Source: Ensifer canadensis
Lineage (GTDB): Bacteria; Pseudomonadota; Alphaproteobacteria; Rhizobiales; Rhizobiaceae
Assembly: GCF_017488845.2 (NCBI RefSeq)
Contig: NZ_CP083373.1
Location: 718,208 to 782,207 of the forward strand
Direction of reading: 5' to 3'
Length of the DNA stretch: 64,000 bases
Part shown: piece by piece, positions 50,103 through 60,824 of the stretch
Position numbering within the stretch: the first letter of the stretch is position 1
Layout of the letters: the number at the start of each line of letters is the position of its first letter
Program-made: the position numbers and the translations under genes
Notes under the pieces: generated by a model
What the model was told of the DNA's origin: nothing
The model's database searches: none
The model's input: only the letters and a program-made list of their open reading frames with translations

Positions 50103-50131
50103 TATCTCAAGTAGACACCGAGAACAGAACC

Positions 50132-51145
50132 ATGCTGAATTTTGACGAACAGAGATTTCTGCGTATCCAATCCGGGGCAATCGCACTGCAGAGCCGCCTG
50201 GAAACCGTGATCGTATCCAGTCTTTCGGCGGGCGCAGAGAACATTTTCTTCCTCGGCACCGGCGGCGCGGCGATACTGATGCAGCCCGCAGCTCAGTTGC
50301 TGCAACGGCGCTCGCGCTTTCCCACCTTCATAGACATGCCGGCGGAACTGGTGCTCGCAGGCTCGGCGCAGCTGACGGACAAGTCGATTGTCGTCATGCC
50401 GTCGCTTTCCGGGACGACGAAGGAAAGTGTAGCCCTTCTCTCCAGGCTGAAGGAAATCGGCGCGACCGTTATTACCCTGGTCGGCCATCAGGAGACACCG
50501 CTCGGCAAGGGCGGGGACCACGTCTTCGTCAACTTTGCCGAGGACGACACGTCCTGCGAATCTTTCTATCTGCAGTCGCTGTTCATTGCGCTCGCGATCC
50601 TGAACCATCGTGACGAGATCGAAAACCACGCCGAGATCGTCAGCCAGCTCTCCCGCATGCCGGCGCTGCTACTGGAGGTGAAGCGAGCCTATGAGCCCAA
50701 GGCAGAGGCCTTTGCCAAAGTCCTCGCCGCCTCGGACTACCACATCATTACCGGCGCCGGGAACGTCTGGCCGGAAGCGTTCTATTACGGTATGTGTATC
50801 CTCGAGGAGATGCAGTGGATCCGCACCCGTCCCGTGCACGCGTCCGATTTTTTCCATGGCACGCTCGAACTCGTCGAAAAGGGCGTCAGTGTCATTCTCT
50901 TCAAGGGCGAGGATGCGGCACGCCCGCTTGCCGAACGCGTCCAGAACTTTGCGCCGGGCTACACCGACAAGCTTACCGTTCTCGACACTGCCGAGTTCGA
51001 ACTGCCCGGCGTTTCGGCCGATGTGCGGGCGCTGGTGTCGCCGGTGCTGATGGCGACTGTGCTGGAGCGCATCAGCGCCCATCTTGAAGTCCTGCGCAAT
51101 CATCCTCTCACGACAAGGCGCTACTACAAGCGCGTCGCCTACTGA
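50132..51145 (+). CDS. SIS-domain deglycase/isomerase (FrlB-like)
   Basis: 337 residues with two SIS domains: the first at about 20-160 (IFFLGTGGAAILM, VVMPSLSGTTKESVALL), the second at about 195-320 (IITGAGNVWPEAFYYGMCILEEM). The organisation resembles fructoselysine-6-phosphate deglycase FrlB and relatives, which release glucose-6-phosphate from a phosphorylated Amadori compound. The C-terminal HPLTTRRYYKRVAY is typical of FrlB/GfrF. Followed 82 bp downstream by a PfkB kinase gene after a hairpin. Substrate is inference. Confidence 0.82.
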   Translation: MLNFDEQRFLRIQSGAIALQSRLETVIVSSLSAGAENIFFLGTGGAAILMQPAAQLLQRRSRFPTFIDMPAELVLAGSAQLTDKSIVVMPSLSGTTKESVALLSRLKEIGATVITLVGHQETPLGKGGDHVFVNFAEDDTSCESFYLQSLFIALAILNHRDEIENHAEIVSQLSRMPALLLEVKRAYEPKAEAFAKVLAASDYHIITGAGNVWPEAFYYGMCILEEMQWIRTRPVHASDFFHGTLELVEKGVSVILFKGEDAARPLAERVQNFAPGYTDKLTVLDTAEFELPGVSADVRALVSPVLMATVLERISAHLEVLRNHPLTTRRYYKRVAY

Positions 51146-51175
51146 TATAGCTGCTTGACGCTATAATCCGGAGCT

Positions 51176-51199
51176 GCGAACGCGCATCATCGCGTTCGC
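51176..51199 (+). other. Hairpin between the SIS and kinase genes
   Basis: GCGAACGCG-catcat-CGCGTTCGC, a perfect 9-bp stem 31 bp after the SIS stop. It may be an attenuator or mRNA-stability element. Confidence 0.5.
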
Positions 51200-51227
51200 G
51201 GCTTCCGCGTCCTATCCCGAGATACGC

Positions 51228-52040
51228 ATGAAAACCCTCCGCTTCGCCGCCGTCGGCGACAATTGCATAGACCGGTTCCAGCCTCCGCTTTCGCAATCGC
51301 TGGTTGGCGGCAACGCTGTTAACGTTGCGGTACAGCTCGCCCGGCTCGGCCACGGCTCGCACTATTTCGGCGCAGTCGGTTCGGATCCGGCCGGACAGCG
51401 AACGCGGCATCTCCTGGCTGAAAACGGTGTCGACGTAACCCACATGCAGGAACGTTTCGGCATCACCGCCTACACGGAGATAGACGTGCTTCCCTCCGGG
51501 GAGCGTGTCTTCACTTTCGAGGATTTCGGCGTCTGCGCCGGCTACAAGCCGGACGCGGACGAAATTGCCGTCCTCAAGACCATGGATCACGTGCATCTCG
51601 GCTGGATGGACGATGAAGGCGTTCTGCGTCGCACGCTCGCCGATGCCGGTGTCAGTGTGTCCCAGGATGTATCCGTCAATGCCGATCCGGTCAATCTGGG
51701 AATCGAAGGTCTGACGATCGCCTTTGGTTCCGCCGGCGACGACGACGCAACGGCCAAAGACTTGCTGCGCCGCCTGCTGGAATGCGGCGTGCCGCTCGCT
51801 GTCGTTACCCGAGGCAGCAAGGGAGCCCTGGTCAGCGATGGAAGACAAACTGTTTCGATCGGCATCCGGCCGGTCGAGGTGGTCGACACGACCGGTGCCG
51901 GCGACAGCTTCATTGCCGGCTTTCTCGCAGCCCGTATTGCAAGTCTGCCGCTGCCTGATTGCCTTGCGGCCGGGCGCGATCGGGCCGCAATGACCTGCAT
52001 GCATGTTGGCGGTTTTCCGCAGGTGCCGCAGCCGCTCTGA
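51228..52040 (+). CDS. PfkB-family sugar kinase (FrlD-like)
   Basis: 270 residues. FAAVGDNCIDRF start, GGNAVNVAVQLARLG (residues 28-42), and the catalytic DTTGAGDSFIAGF near 221-233. Short ribokinase-type kinase like fructoselysine 6-kinase FrlD (261 residues in E. coli). It would phosphorylate the Amadori compound that the SIS protein splits. Confidence 0.85.
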   Translation: MKTLRFAAVGDNCIDRFQPPLSQSLVGGNAVNVAVQLARLGHGSHYFGAVGSDPAGQRTRHLLAENGVDVTHMQERFGITAYTEIDVLPSGERVFTFEDFGVCAGYKPDADEIAVLKTMDHVHLGWMDDEGVLRRTLADAGVSVSQDVSVNADPVNLGIEGLTIAFGSAGDDDATAKDLLRRLLECGVPLAVVTRGSKGALVSDGRQTVSIGIRPVEVVDTTGAGDSFIAGFLAARIASLPLPDCLAAGRDRAAMTCMHVGGFPQVPQPL

Positions 52041-52306
52041 CGGGGCGGGCGATGCATGTCAGACGGCGAGCCCAGGCTGTCGCGGTAACAGCCGCAGCCT
52101 TCGGCCGGTTGCGAAAGACTGGATCTACAGTGCCACGAGGGCGGCCGCGGTTACAAGAAAGGTCGCCTTAGGCGCCGGCAACCCCCCATGCCATGACCTT
52201 CAAAATGGCACCAGTGGGCGGAGAAGATCGCGAGGGCAACAACAAGAAGGTCCACGGCTGTTCGGCGGCACGATGGATGCGCCGCCGCGGGTCGTGGGCG
52301 GGCGCA

Positions 52307-53278
52307 TCAACGGGCATTGAAGCGGCCGAAACGTTCCTCGATGCGAGACTGGGCGTATTCCAGGCCGATCGAAAGGATCCAATAGATCATCGAAGCGGTG
52401 ATCAGCATCTCGATGTGACGGAACTCCGTCTGGCCCTGGGTGCGGGCGAGATACATGATTTCCCAGACGCCGACGACGGAGACGAGTGAGGAGTCCTTCA
52501 GCATGGCGATGAACTGGTTTCCGGTCGGAGGAATGATGACACGCATCGCCTGCGGCAGGATTACGAGCGCCAGGGTCTGGTTGGGGCTGAGCCCGAGCGC
52601 GGTGGCGCCTTCCGTTTGGCCGCGTGAAATGCTCTGGATGCCGGCGCGGAAAATTTCCGTCATGTAGGCGCCGTAGCACAGCGAAAGCGCCAGGATGCCG
52701 GCAGGCACCGCGCCGATCACATAGCCGACCTGTGGCAGGCCGAGATAGATGATGTAGATCTGCATCAGCAGCGGCAGGCCGCGAAACAGCGAGGTGTAGA
52801 AGGTGGCGAGGCCGTAGATGACACCGTTGCTGGACAACTTGGCGATTGCGCCCGCCAACGCGATGACCGTCGCGATCACGATGGAGATCGCGGAAATGTA
52901 GAGCGTCGTCACCACGCCCTGTGAAATGAGAAAGCCGATCTTCTTGGCGATGAACGCGAAGGACAGATCGAACGAGTAGAAGAAGAGCATCAGAAGAACG
53001 AAAAGCTCAAGCCAGACGCCGACCACCTGCTGGCGCCGTGACAGCTGACGCAATGCCTTCCAGTTGGCGGCAACGATGAGCGCGATCAGGAGAGACGAAG
53101 CCAGCCGTCCCATGGTGGGGTTTTCGCCAAGCCAACCGGCCGTGGCGGGCAAGACATGGCCGATCCAGGCGGAGCTGACACCGAGCATATAGAGCGCAAG
53201 GACCACCAGGGTGAGGATCAGCAGCGCTCCGGCACGGCGCGAGGCCTCGGGATAGATTAGTATCAATCGACCGATCAT
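52307..53278 (-). CDS. Polar amino acid ABC transporter permease (HisMQ family)
   Basis: 323 residues. An extended N-terminus has about three or four hydrophobic segments before the standard domain (from about residue 130). The EAA loop reads ISRGQTEGATALGLSPNQTLALVILPQAMRVIIPP. HisM/GlnP family for polar amino acids and opines. It functions with the binding protein at 54643; no ATPase gene is in the window. AAGG before the ATG. Confidence 0.9.
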   Translation of the reverse strand: MIGRLILIYPEASRRAGALLILTLVVLALYMLGVSSAWIGHVLPATAGWLGENPTMGRLASSLLIALIVAANWKALRQLSRRQQVVGVWLELFVLLMLFFYSFDLSFAFIAKKIGFLISQGVVTTLYISAISIVIATVIALAGAIAKLSSNGVIYGLATFYTSLFRGLPLLMQIYIIYLGLPQVGYVIGAVPAGILALSLCYGAYMTEIFRAGIQSISRGQTEGATALGLSPNQTLALVILPQAMRVIIPPTGNQFIAMLKDSSLVSVVGVWEIMYLARTQGQTEFRHIEMLITASMIYWILSIGLEYAQSRIEERFGRFNAR

Positions 53279-53300
53279 GGTTTAGACCTTTCCCGTCTTC

Positions 53301-54638
53301 TCAGGCGGCGCGCTCGCGCCACCAATCCTGTGCCTGGAGCTTCCAATAAGTGAGCTGGGCGACGGCAAGCCCGGCAAGCCCGCCCGCCCAGACGAGGCCG
53401 AACGGTTCATAGAGCTTGTAGCGTTCGGTCTCACCGAGAATGCCTTCGGCGATGACCTTGCCGCCGATCGCCGTCGTGTTGAGGCCGTGCCCGCCGAAGG
53501 CAGTGCAATACCACACGCCGGGGCTCATGCGCCCGATCTGGGGCATCAAATGGCGGGCGTAGGACATCAGGCCGGACCAGGCAATTTCGGTCTTCAACCC
53601 GGCGAGTTGCGGATAGGTGCCGACCATTTCGGCGCGCAGTTCGCGCACGAGCGCGTCGCTCGAGGCTGCACGGGTGGTGATGCGACCGCCCCACAAGAGG
53701 CGCCGGCCGCCATCGATCACGCGGTAGTAGTCGCCCGCGCGCCGATTGTCGCCGATGGCATCCTTCGTTGCGATCGCCGAGGCGATAAGATCCGGTGCAT
53801 CCTCGCTGACCATGACGTAGGTTGCGATCGGCAGGAAGGAGCGCTTCAATTTTCCATTGAGCGATCCGGTGTAACCACCTGTCGTGAAGACGACATCGCG
53901 GGCGGTCACGTGTCCACCTGCCGTTTTCACCCGCTTCTGGGCGCCTGCAAGGTCCACGGATTGTACCGCGGACATTTCGCAGATGCGGCCGCCAAGGCGT
54001 TCGATCTCGCGGGCGATGGCGCGCAGATAGTTCAGCGGGTGCATGTGGAACGCATTGTCGTTGCGCAATGCCTGGAAATACCGGTCTGACTTGAGGGCCG
54101 CGCGGACCGCTTCGCGATCCATGAATTCGAGTTCGTAGCCGTAGCGCCGGCTGGTGTTTTCCGCATAGGTCTTGAGGCTTGCAGCATTGTCGTAGCGCAG
54201 CACGCTCATCAGGCCGGGTTGCGGTTGAGCGTCATCGATCGATAGGTCGCGGATGTTTTCGCGGATGAACTCCATGCCTTCGATCGACAGCAGATGGAGG
54301 CCACGGGCTGCTTCTTCGCCAGCGATACGCGCGATTTCGTCGCCGTCGGTTGCATAGCCCGGGCTGACGAAGCCGCCGTTTCGGCCGGATGCGCCGTAAC
54401 CAACGCTTTCGGCTTCCAGAACCGTAACACTTTTGCCGGCTCGCGCCAGTTGCAGGGCCGTCGACAGCCCCGCGAGGCCGCCGCCGACGATCACGACGTC
54501 GCAATCGTGCGAGCTTGACAGCGAAGGACGCGCTGTCAGATCTACCATGGTGCGTTTATAGTAGGTATCAGGATAGGTCATGCTGTCCGGCTCCCAGATG
54601 CTTGGTGCGGCGTGAGACAGATCGACCCACGCCGCCAT
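53301..54638 (-). CDS. FAD-dependent amine oxidoreductase (DadA/PuuB-like)
   Basis: 445 residues. FAD motif VVIVGGGLAGLSTALQLARAG (about 48-69), GASGRNGGFVSPGY and a C-terminal GGHGLNTTAIGGKVIAEGI. The C-terminal tail has a hydrophobic helix. Resembles gamma-glutamylputrescine oxidase and amadoriase-like SocD, which oxidise a C-N bond. Lies between the permease and the binding-protein genes, so the imported compound is likely its substrate. Confidence 0.85.
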   Translation of the reverse strand: MAAWVDLSHAAPSIWEPDSMTYPDTYYKRTMVDLTARPSLSSSHDCDVVIVGGGLAGLSTALQLARAGKSVTVLEAESVGYGASGRNGGFVSPGYATDGDEIARIAGEEAARGLHLLSIEGMEFIRENIRDLSIDDAQPQPGLMSVLRYDNAASLKTYAENTSRRYGYELEFMDREAVRAALKSDRYFQALRNDNAFHMHPLNYLRAIAREIERLGGRICEMSAVQSVDLAGAQKRVKTAGGHVTARDVVFTTGGYTGSLNGKLKRSFLPIATYVMVSEDAPDLIASAIATKDAIGDNRRAGDYYRVIDGGRRLLWGGRITTRAASSDALVRELRAEMVGTYPQLAGLKTEIAWSGLMSYARHLMPQIGRMSPGVWYCTAFGGHGLNTTAIGGKVIAEGILGETERYKLYEPFGLVWAGGLAGLAVAQLTYWKLQAQDWWRERAA

Positions 54639-54642
54639 GTCG

Positions 54643-55470
54643 TCAGTCCGTGCTGTAGTCCTTGCCGTACCACTTGGTGGTCAACGTGCTGAGAGTGCCG
54701 TCCTTCTTCATCTCCTCAATGATGCTGCCGACCTTTGCCGTCCACTCCGGATCGACTTTTTCGGCGATTACGACGAGCGGCTCGCGGAAGGCATATTCAC
54801 CTTCCAGGCTGCGGAGCGGATAGCCATTCTTGATGGCATTGAGGGCCGTCTGCTCAGGCGCGATGACTGCGTCGAGGCGCACGCCGCTGCCAAGGCGAAG
54901 ATCGTCGAACGGCAGCATGGAATCGGCAAAGGTTCGCACTTCGCCCGGCTCCAGTTTGTATTCGATCGGCGGCAGGCCAGGCGCGTCGATTTCCAGTCGG
55001 CGGTTGATGAAGTCTTCCGACGTCGTCGCGGTCTCGACGCCGATGACTTTGCCGTTGAGGTCGGCAACGGACTTCGCCTCACTGTCCTTGTGCACGACAT
55101 AGACATAGGGGCTGTAGTAGTAGATGCCGACGAAATCGATGACCTGTGCGCGCGCTTTGGTCGGCGTTACAGAACCGACGCCGAGATCGTAGCGTCCTTG
55201 CCAGCGGCCGCCGGTCAGCGTCGCCCAGTCCGGTGTCTCGAAGCTAACTTCGACGCCGAGGCGCTTGGCGATTTCCCGGGAGACGTCGATATCGAAGCCG
55301 ACCATCTCGTTGCTGTCGTCCAGATAACTCTGGGGCGGCCAGCCGCTGTTGGTGGCGACGACCATCGCCTTTTTTTCCATAACGCGGTCGAGCGTCTGCC
55401 CGGCATGGGCAGACGCGGCCGCGGCGATAAATGCGGCGCCTACGGCCAATCGTACAAAGAGCTTCCTCAC
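54643..55470 (-). CDS. Polar amino acid/opine ABC transporter substrate-binding protein
   Basis: 275 residues with a signal peptide (1-23, ASAHA). Class II periplasmic fold SBP_bac_3: VATNSGWPPQSYLDDSNEMVGFDIDVSREIAKRLGV, LTGGRWQGRYDLGVGSVTPT. GTG start with AGGAGG five bases upstream. First gene of the operon SBP-oxidoreductase-permease on the minus strand. A TGTCTGACA operator core lies 49 bp upstream. Confidence 0.92.
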   Translation of the reverse strand: MRKLFVRLAVGAAFIAAAASAHAGQTLDRVMEKKAMVVATNSGWPPQSYLDDSNEMVGFDIDVSREIAKRLGVEVSFETPDWATLTGGRWQGRYDLGVGSVTPTKARAQVIDFVGIYYYSPYVYVVHKDSEAKSVADLNGKVIGVETATTSEDFINRRLEIDAPGLPPIEYKLEPGEVRTFADSMLPFDDLRLGSGVRLDAVIAPEQTALNAIKNGYPLRSLEGEYAFREPLVVIAEKVDPEWTAKVGSIIEEMKKDGTLSTLTTKWYGKDYSTD

Positions 55471-55516
55471 ATGATCCTCCTATTCGATCCGTCAGCCATG
55501 ATCCCCTGTTATGTAA

Positions 55517-55529
55517 GATGTCTGACAAC
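55517..55529. promoter_or_regulatory. GntR operator, copy 3
   Basis: GATGTCTGACAAC shares TGTCTGACA with copy 1 at 49962. It lies just upstream of the binding-protein operon and links it to the GntR regulator. Confidence 0.55.
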
Positions 55530-55959
55530 CGAATGTGTCAGTGCTTATATTCCCGAGTCAAGGCCGTCGAGCAGACGAAATCATGAAAGGTTCAGATGGA
55601 ATCATATCTTTTCGTGATGAGTGGCAACCTAAAGAAGCAGCATTCGAAATCGTCCCACAGCTTTGGCCGTGACGGTCGCTTTTGCCATTTGGGGCCGACG
55701 AACGCGAAAGCGCGGTCTCCGAGGAGATCCAAGATCAAGGAAATCAATCTCCAATTTCGTCGCATCCTGGATGCGCTCGTCAAACACCTGGTGAGGCCGA
55801 ACGGGAGGTGCGACATCACGACGAGGCCAGGATGGCGCTCACTTGAACCGGCAATTCATCTCTGATCTCTCGCTGCGGTAAGCCTTCGATCATTATCCGT
55901 TCTGATCGGTGTCTTGGCATTGGCCTTGCGCCGGCTTTTCCGCCAAGAAGTGATCCGCG
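55530..55959. other. Gap before the thiolase relic
   Basis: About 430 bp; no supported gene. Confidence 0.35.
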
Positions 55960-56110
55960 TCGTGATCCAAGGCCCATGCAGAGCGAAACCTGCGCGCCGC
56001 GTCTCAAACCCTGCTTTGCCAGAGCGTGCACAAGCGTGACTATCAAGCGAGCTCGATTGGGCCTGTGGAATGCCAAGTGAGCAAGCGCCACCGTTAGAGG
56101 CGATCTCGTG
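55960..56110 (-). pseudogene. Relic of a thiolase (acetyl-CoA acyltransferase) C-terminus
   Basis: Minus-strand SNGGA in one frame, then RLIVTLVHALAKQGLRRGAQ and VSLCMGLG in the next. This resembles the thiolase end NGGAxxxGHPxGASGxRxxVTLxHALxxRGxxxGLxxLCIGGG. The GHP motif is destroyed by a frameshift. Confidence 0.55.
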
Positions 56111-56358
56111 GGATACCAAGGACGGGCGCGACCGAAATGGCTGCCGAAGCTCGGCCGTGCCGTTTCCGCGCATCTAGGCGCGCGCCGTTGCTGTAAAGCT
56201 GATGCAGAGTGGCCTGATCGACGTCAAACCGCTAATCACCCATACTCTGCCACTGTCGGATGCGCTCAAGGCTTTCAATATTGGCTCGGAAAAGGGCGAG
56301 GAAGGCGCAGGTCGATTTTAGCGGATATGCGAAGCGACCAAACGATTTGGGAGGAACC

Positions 56359-57114
56359 ATGAGCATCCAACTCTTCGACCTGTCAGGCAAACGCGCCCTC
56401 ATTACGGGCTCCTCGCAGGGCATCGGCCATGCGCTGGCAAACGGGCTGGCAGCGGCAGGCGCCGAGATCATTCTCAATGGACGCGACGAGGAAAAGCTGA
56501 AGGCTGCCGCCGAAAGCCTCGGGGCAAGGCATACACTAGCCTTCGACGCCACGGATCATGATGCAGTGCGGATGGCCATTGACACCTTCGAGGCGCAGGT
56601 CGGCGCAATCGACATCCTAGTCAACAATGCCGGAATGCAGCACCGCATGCCGCTGGAGGATTTTCCGGCCGATGCATTCGAGCGGCTCCTGAAGACAAAT
56701 GTTTCGACGGTCTTCAACGTCGGTCAGGCGGTTGCCCGCCACATGATAAAGCGCGGTTCCGGCAAGATCATCAACATCGCCAGCGTGCAGACAGCGCTCG
56801 CTCGCCCTGGCATTGCACCCTATACGGCCACCAAGGGCGCGGTCGGTAACCTGACCAAGGGCATGACGGCCGACTGGGCGAAGTACGGTCTGCAATGCAA
56901 CGCGATCGCACCGGGCTATTTCGACACGCCGCTGAACGCCGCACTCGTCGCGGATCCGACGTTTTCCGCCTGGCTGGAAAAGCGCACGCCGGCCGGTCGC
57001 TGGGGCAAGGTCGAGGAACTCGTCGGCGCCTGCATCTTTTTGTCTTCGGACGCTTCCTCCTTTGTCAACGGCCACGTCCTCTACGTCGACGGCGGTATTA
57101 CAGCCTCGTTGTGA
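56359..57114 (+). CDS. SDR family oxidoreductase, gluconate 5-dehydrogenase-like
   Basis: 251 residues. TGSSQGIG (16-23), NNAG (92-95), catalytic Ser in NIASVQT and YTATK (Tyr/Lys). Residues LFDLSGKRALITG at the start and a C-terminal VNGHVLYVDGGITASL are as in IdnO/Gno-type enzymes. GGGAGG six bases before ATG 56359. No neighbour fixes the substrate; sugar acid is the best guess. Confidence 0.88.
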   Translation: MSIQLFDLSGKRALITGSSQGIGHALANGLAAAGAEIILNGRDEEKLKAAAESLGARHTLAFDATDHDAVRMAIDTFEAQVGAIDILVNNAGMQHRMPLEDFPADAFERLLKTNVSTVFNVGQAVARHMIKRGSGKIINIASVQTALARPGIAPYTATKGAVGNLTKGMTADWAKYGLQCNAIAPGYFDTPLNAALVADPTFSAWLEKRTPAGRWGKVEELVGACIFLSSDASSFVNGHVLYVDGGITASL

Positions 57115-57422
57115 GGCCGACGCCCGGGCGCGACAATCTCGGCTTTTTCGCTAGCTTGATCCAGCTAGCGCGTTTGTAGCAGCTCACGCATGAATTTGGC
57201 AGAGCGGGGCGGAGCTCCCCGCCACTGGTCATCGCGGTACAGGTGGTTTCAGTGGCAAAGGCTGGCTTGCAGCACAACGCGTTCTTTCCTGAATGGATGT
57301 GTACAGCCGTCCATCGCGCCTCAGATTGCGCACCCGGCCTGGCTGGACAAGCACTATAAGGCTATATCCAACCAATTTGATCTCGAGCGCCCGGTTTTCG
57401 GCGGCCGGCGCCCCCTTGGCAT
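57115..57422. other. Gap before the alcohol dehydrogenase relic
   Basis: 308 bp; no gene supported. A short frame reading [22 protein letters not shown] may be another remnant. Confidence 0.3.
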
Positions 57423-57608
57423 GTAGCGCCAGGCATCGTGGGGATTTATGGAGGGTTCCTGCCGCTGTTGATGGAGCGCATCGTAAAGGGTGAGATCGAT
57501 CCCTCCTTCATCATCACCCACCGAGCGTCCTTGGAAAAGGGACCTGACCTCCACAAGACTTTCCGCGACAAGCAGGACGGCTGCATCAAGGTGGTCCTTA
57601 AGCCCTAA
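57423..57608 (+). pseudogene. Relic of a zinc-dependent alcohol dehydrogenase, internally deleted
   Basis: In one frame GIVGIYGGF is joined directly to [22 protein letters not shown], then [17 protein letters not shown] and a stop. In intact formaldehyde-dehydrogenase-like ADHs the GxYGGF segment and the LLxxIxxGEIDPSFVITHR segment are separated by about 25-30 residues. That stretch is gone without breaking the frame. Confidence 0.7.
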
Positions 57609-58022
57609 AGCCAAAGACCATGGCGGTCGCACTTGGCAGAACGCGCAAGAAAGCCTGCGCTAAAGCCACCTCGACCGTGATCGTCGATCGTCCTGTCCCG
57701 AGGAACAGTAAGGTTACGGGGAGAAAACACAATCGAGCGGTTCAAACGCGCCGACGTGCTCTAAGCCGAATAACGCCAGTCCCGATAACGCGAGAAGCGT
57801 TCATTGATGCCTGCCGAGATGCTGGCATGTTATCGGACGCGGACGAAACGCTCGGACCCAACGCCGGCGGTGATCGTCAACACTCGGCGGTCTAAATCGC
57901 CTCGGCTGGAGTCCCAGATCCAGACTCGGGTGTCCTGTTGTCATCCATGAGGTGCGCTCGCACACGAACGCACCTCTGCTTTGATGGTAAGAACCGCCTG
58001 GGGCGTGGCACACTCTGGACAG
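57609..58022. other. Gap before groEL
   Basis: About 410 bp. A short open frame from 57620 has no SD or recognised family. Not called. Confidence 0.35.
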
Positions 58023-58044
58023 GGCCCGCCGGTCGGGGCGGGCC
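58023..58044 (-). terminator. Terminator of groESL
   Basis: GGCCCGCC-ggtcgg-GGCGGGCC, 8-bp perfect stem, 7 bp beyond the groEL stop. Confidence 0.7.
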
Positions 58045-58051
58045 TTAAGAA

Positions 58052-59683
<1,632 letters not shown>

Positions 59684-59721
59684 TCACTCCTTCAATAGGC
59701 AGCTTTGTTGACTGACGTGGA

Positions 59722-60036
59722 TCAGGCGGCCTTAATCTGCTCGGCCTGTGGCTCGATGACGCCCAAGACATCGCTTTCCTTCATAATCAGCAGATCCTCG
59801 CCGTTGATCTTGATCTCGGTGCCGGACCATTTGCCGAACAAGATGCGATCACCCGCCTGGACATCCAGCGCCTGGATCTGGCCCGCCTCGTTGCGCGCGC
59901 CTGAGCCGACGGCGATGACCTCGCCTTCTTGCGGCTTTTCCTTGGCGGTGTCGGGAATGATGATGCCGCCCTTGGTTTTCTCCTCGGAATCGACCCGGCG
60001 GACGAGAATGCGATCATGAAGCGGTCGGAACGACAT
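59722..60036 (-). CDS. groS: Co-chaperonin GroES (10 kDa)
   Basis: 104 residues: [38 protein letters not shown] (mobile loop included) and the C-terminal ESDVLGVIE. First gene of the operon. ATG 60036 has GAGGAAA upstream; an upstream extension of 52 codons to 60192 has no support. A degenerate CIRCE element lies about 150 bp upstream. Confidence 0.97.
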   Translation of the reverse strand: MSFRPLHDRILVRRVDSEEKTKGGIIIPDTAKEKPQEGEVIAVGSGARNEAGQIQALDVQAGDRILFGKWSGTEIKINGEDLLIMKESDVLGVIEPQAEQIKAA

Positions 60037-60185
60037 GTTTTCCTCCAATGGACAAACAATGATGTTGGTGTTCCCCCAGTCGGCCTGGATGACCAGTCCG
60101 GTCAGGTACAAAACCTCAATCGAGCGTCTTGCGCGAAATGATCTGGTTTGCCGAATTTTCGATTTCAAGAGGAAGACGCAAAAAA

Positions 60186-60212
60186 ATAGCACTCGAGCTC
60201 TGTGGCTGCTAA
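60186..60212. promoter_or_regulatory. Degenerate CIRCE element
   Basis: ATAGCACTC-N9-GGCTGCTAA against CIRCE TTAGCACTC-N9-GAGTGCTAA: 8 of 9 and 7 of 9 matches with the exact nine-base spacer. Suggests HrcA control, possibly weakened. Confidence 0.55.
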
Positions 60213-60223
60213 GGCACTGGAAA

Positions 60224-60249
60224 GGAACAACAAACCTTCGCGCCGCGTT
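60224..60249 (+). promoter_or_regulatory. EcfG/RpoE2-type promoter of usg
   Basis: GGAAC-N17-CGTT, the full EcfG consensus, 62 bp before the usg start. Confidence 0.65.
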
Positions 60250-60311
60250 TCGCTTTTTTGCTATAGGCGCAAAGGCACCGCCTTACAAAGTCAAATGGAC
60301 GGAGGTGAAGC

Positions 60312-60584
60312 ATGCAATTCTCATCAGATCTCGATTGCCAGCTTAACGGTTATGGTCTCACCACTGCGCATATCCTCTATCGCATTCCCGATTTCGAATC
60401 CGTCCTGCAGGCCTATGTCTGGCAGGACTACGATTTGGCTCCCGATTTCCCGCAATTGCATAGGTCCCTCGACTTCTGGCAGCCCAATCTTGAAGGTCCG
60501 CTGCACTCTGTCCGCTATTCGTATCAGCGTCTGATCGGGCCTAATGAATGGCGGCGCGTCGACGGCGAGTTCAGATTGTATTGA
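60312..60584 (+). CDS. usg: Usg family protein
   Basis: 90 residues with the Usg pattern LNGYGLTTAHILYRIPDFESVLQAYVWQDYDLAPDFPQLHRSLDFW and HSVRYSYQ. The family is widespread in alphaproteobacteria next to trp genes, with unknown function. GGAGG seven bases before the ATG. Under an EcfG-type promoter and divergent from groESL. Confidence 0.9.
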   Translation: MQFSSDLDCQLNGYGLTTAHILYRIPDFESVLQAYVWQDYDLAPDFPQLHRSLDFWQPNLEGPLHSVRYSYQRLIGPNEWRRVDGEFRLY

Positions 60585-60824
60585 GGCTTCAACGGAATTA
60601 GTTACTCCCTGGCCCATGTGCTCTCGAGGATCGATGAGCTTGATCGGGAAACCAGAGATTTACCGCTGGTCTGAAGGCCGAAAATTTTCCCAGCCATCGC
60701 TCTTGAATCCGAAATTCGCGAAAACCAGATCAATTGTCGCCAGCCGCTGCGATCAGGGCTGGCTTTGCTGGAAGCCCCGTCTTTCGGCGCTTCCGTACCC
60801 ATGTTGCTCAAGGAGGATATGGCT

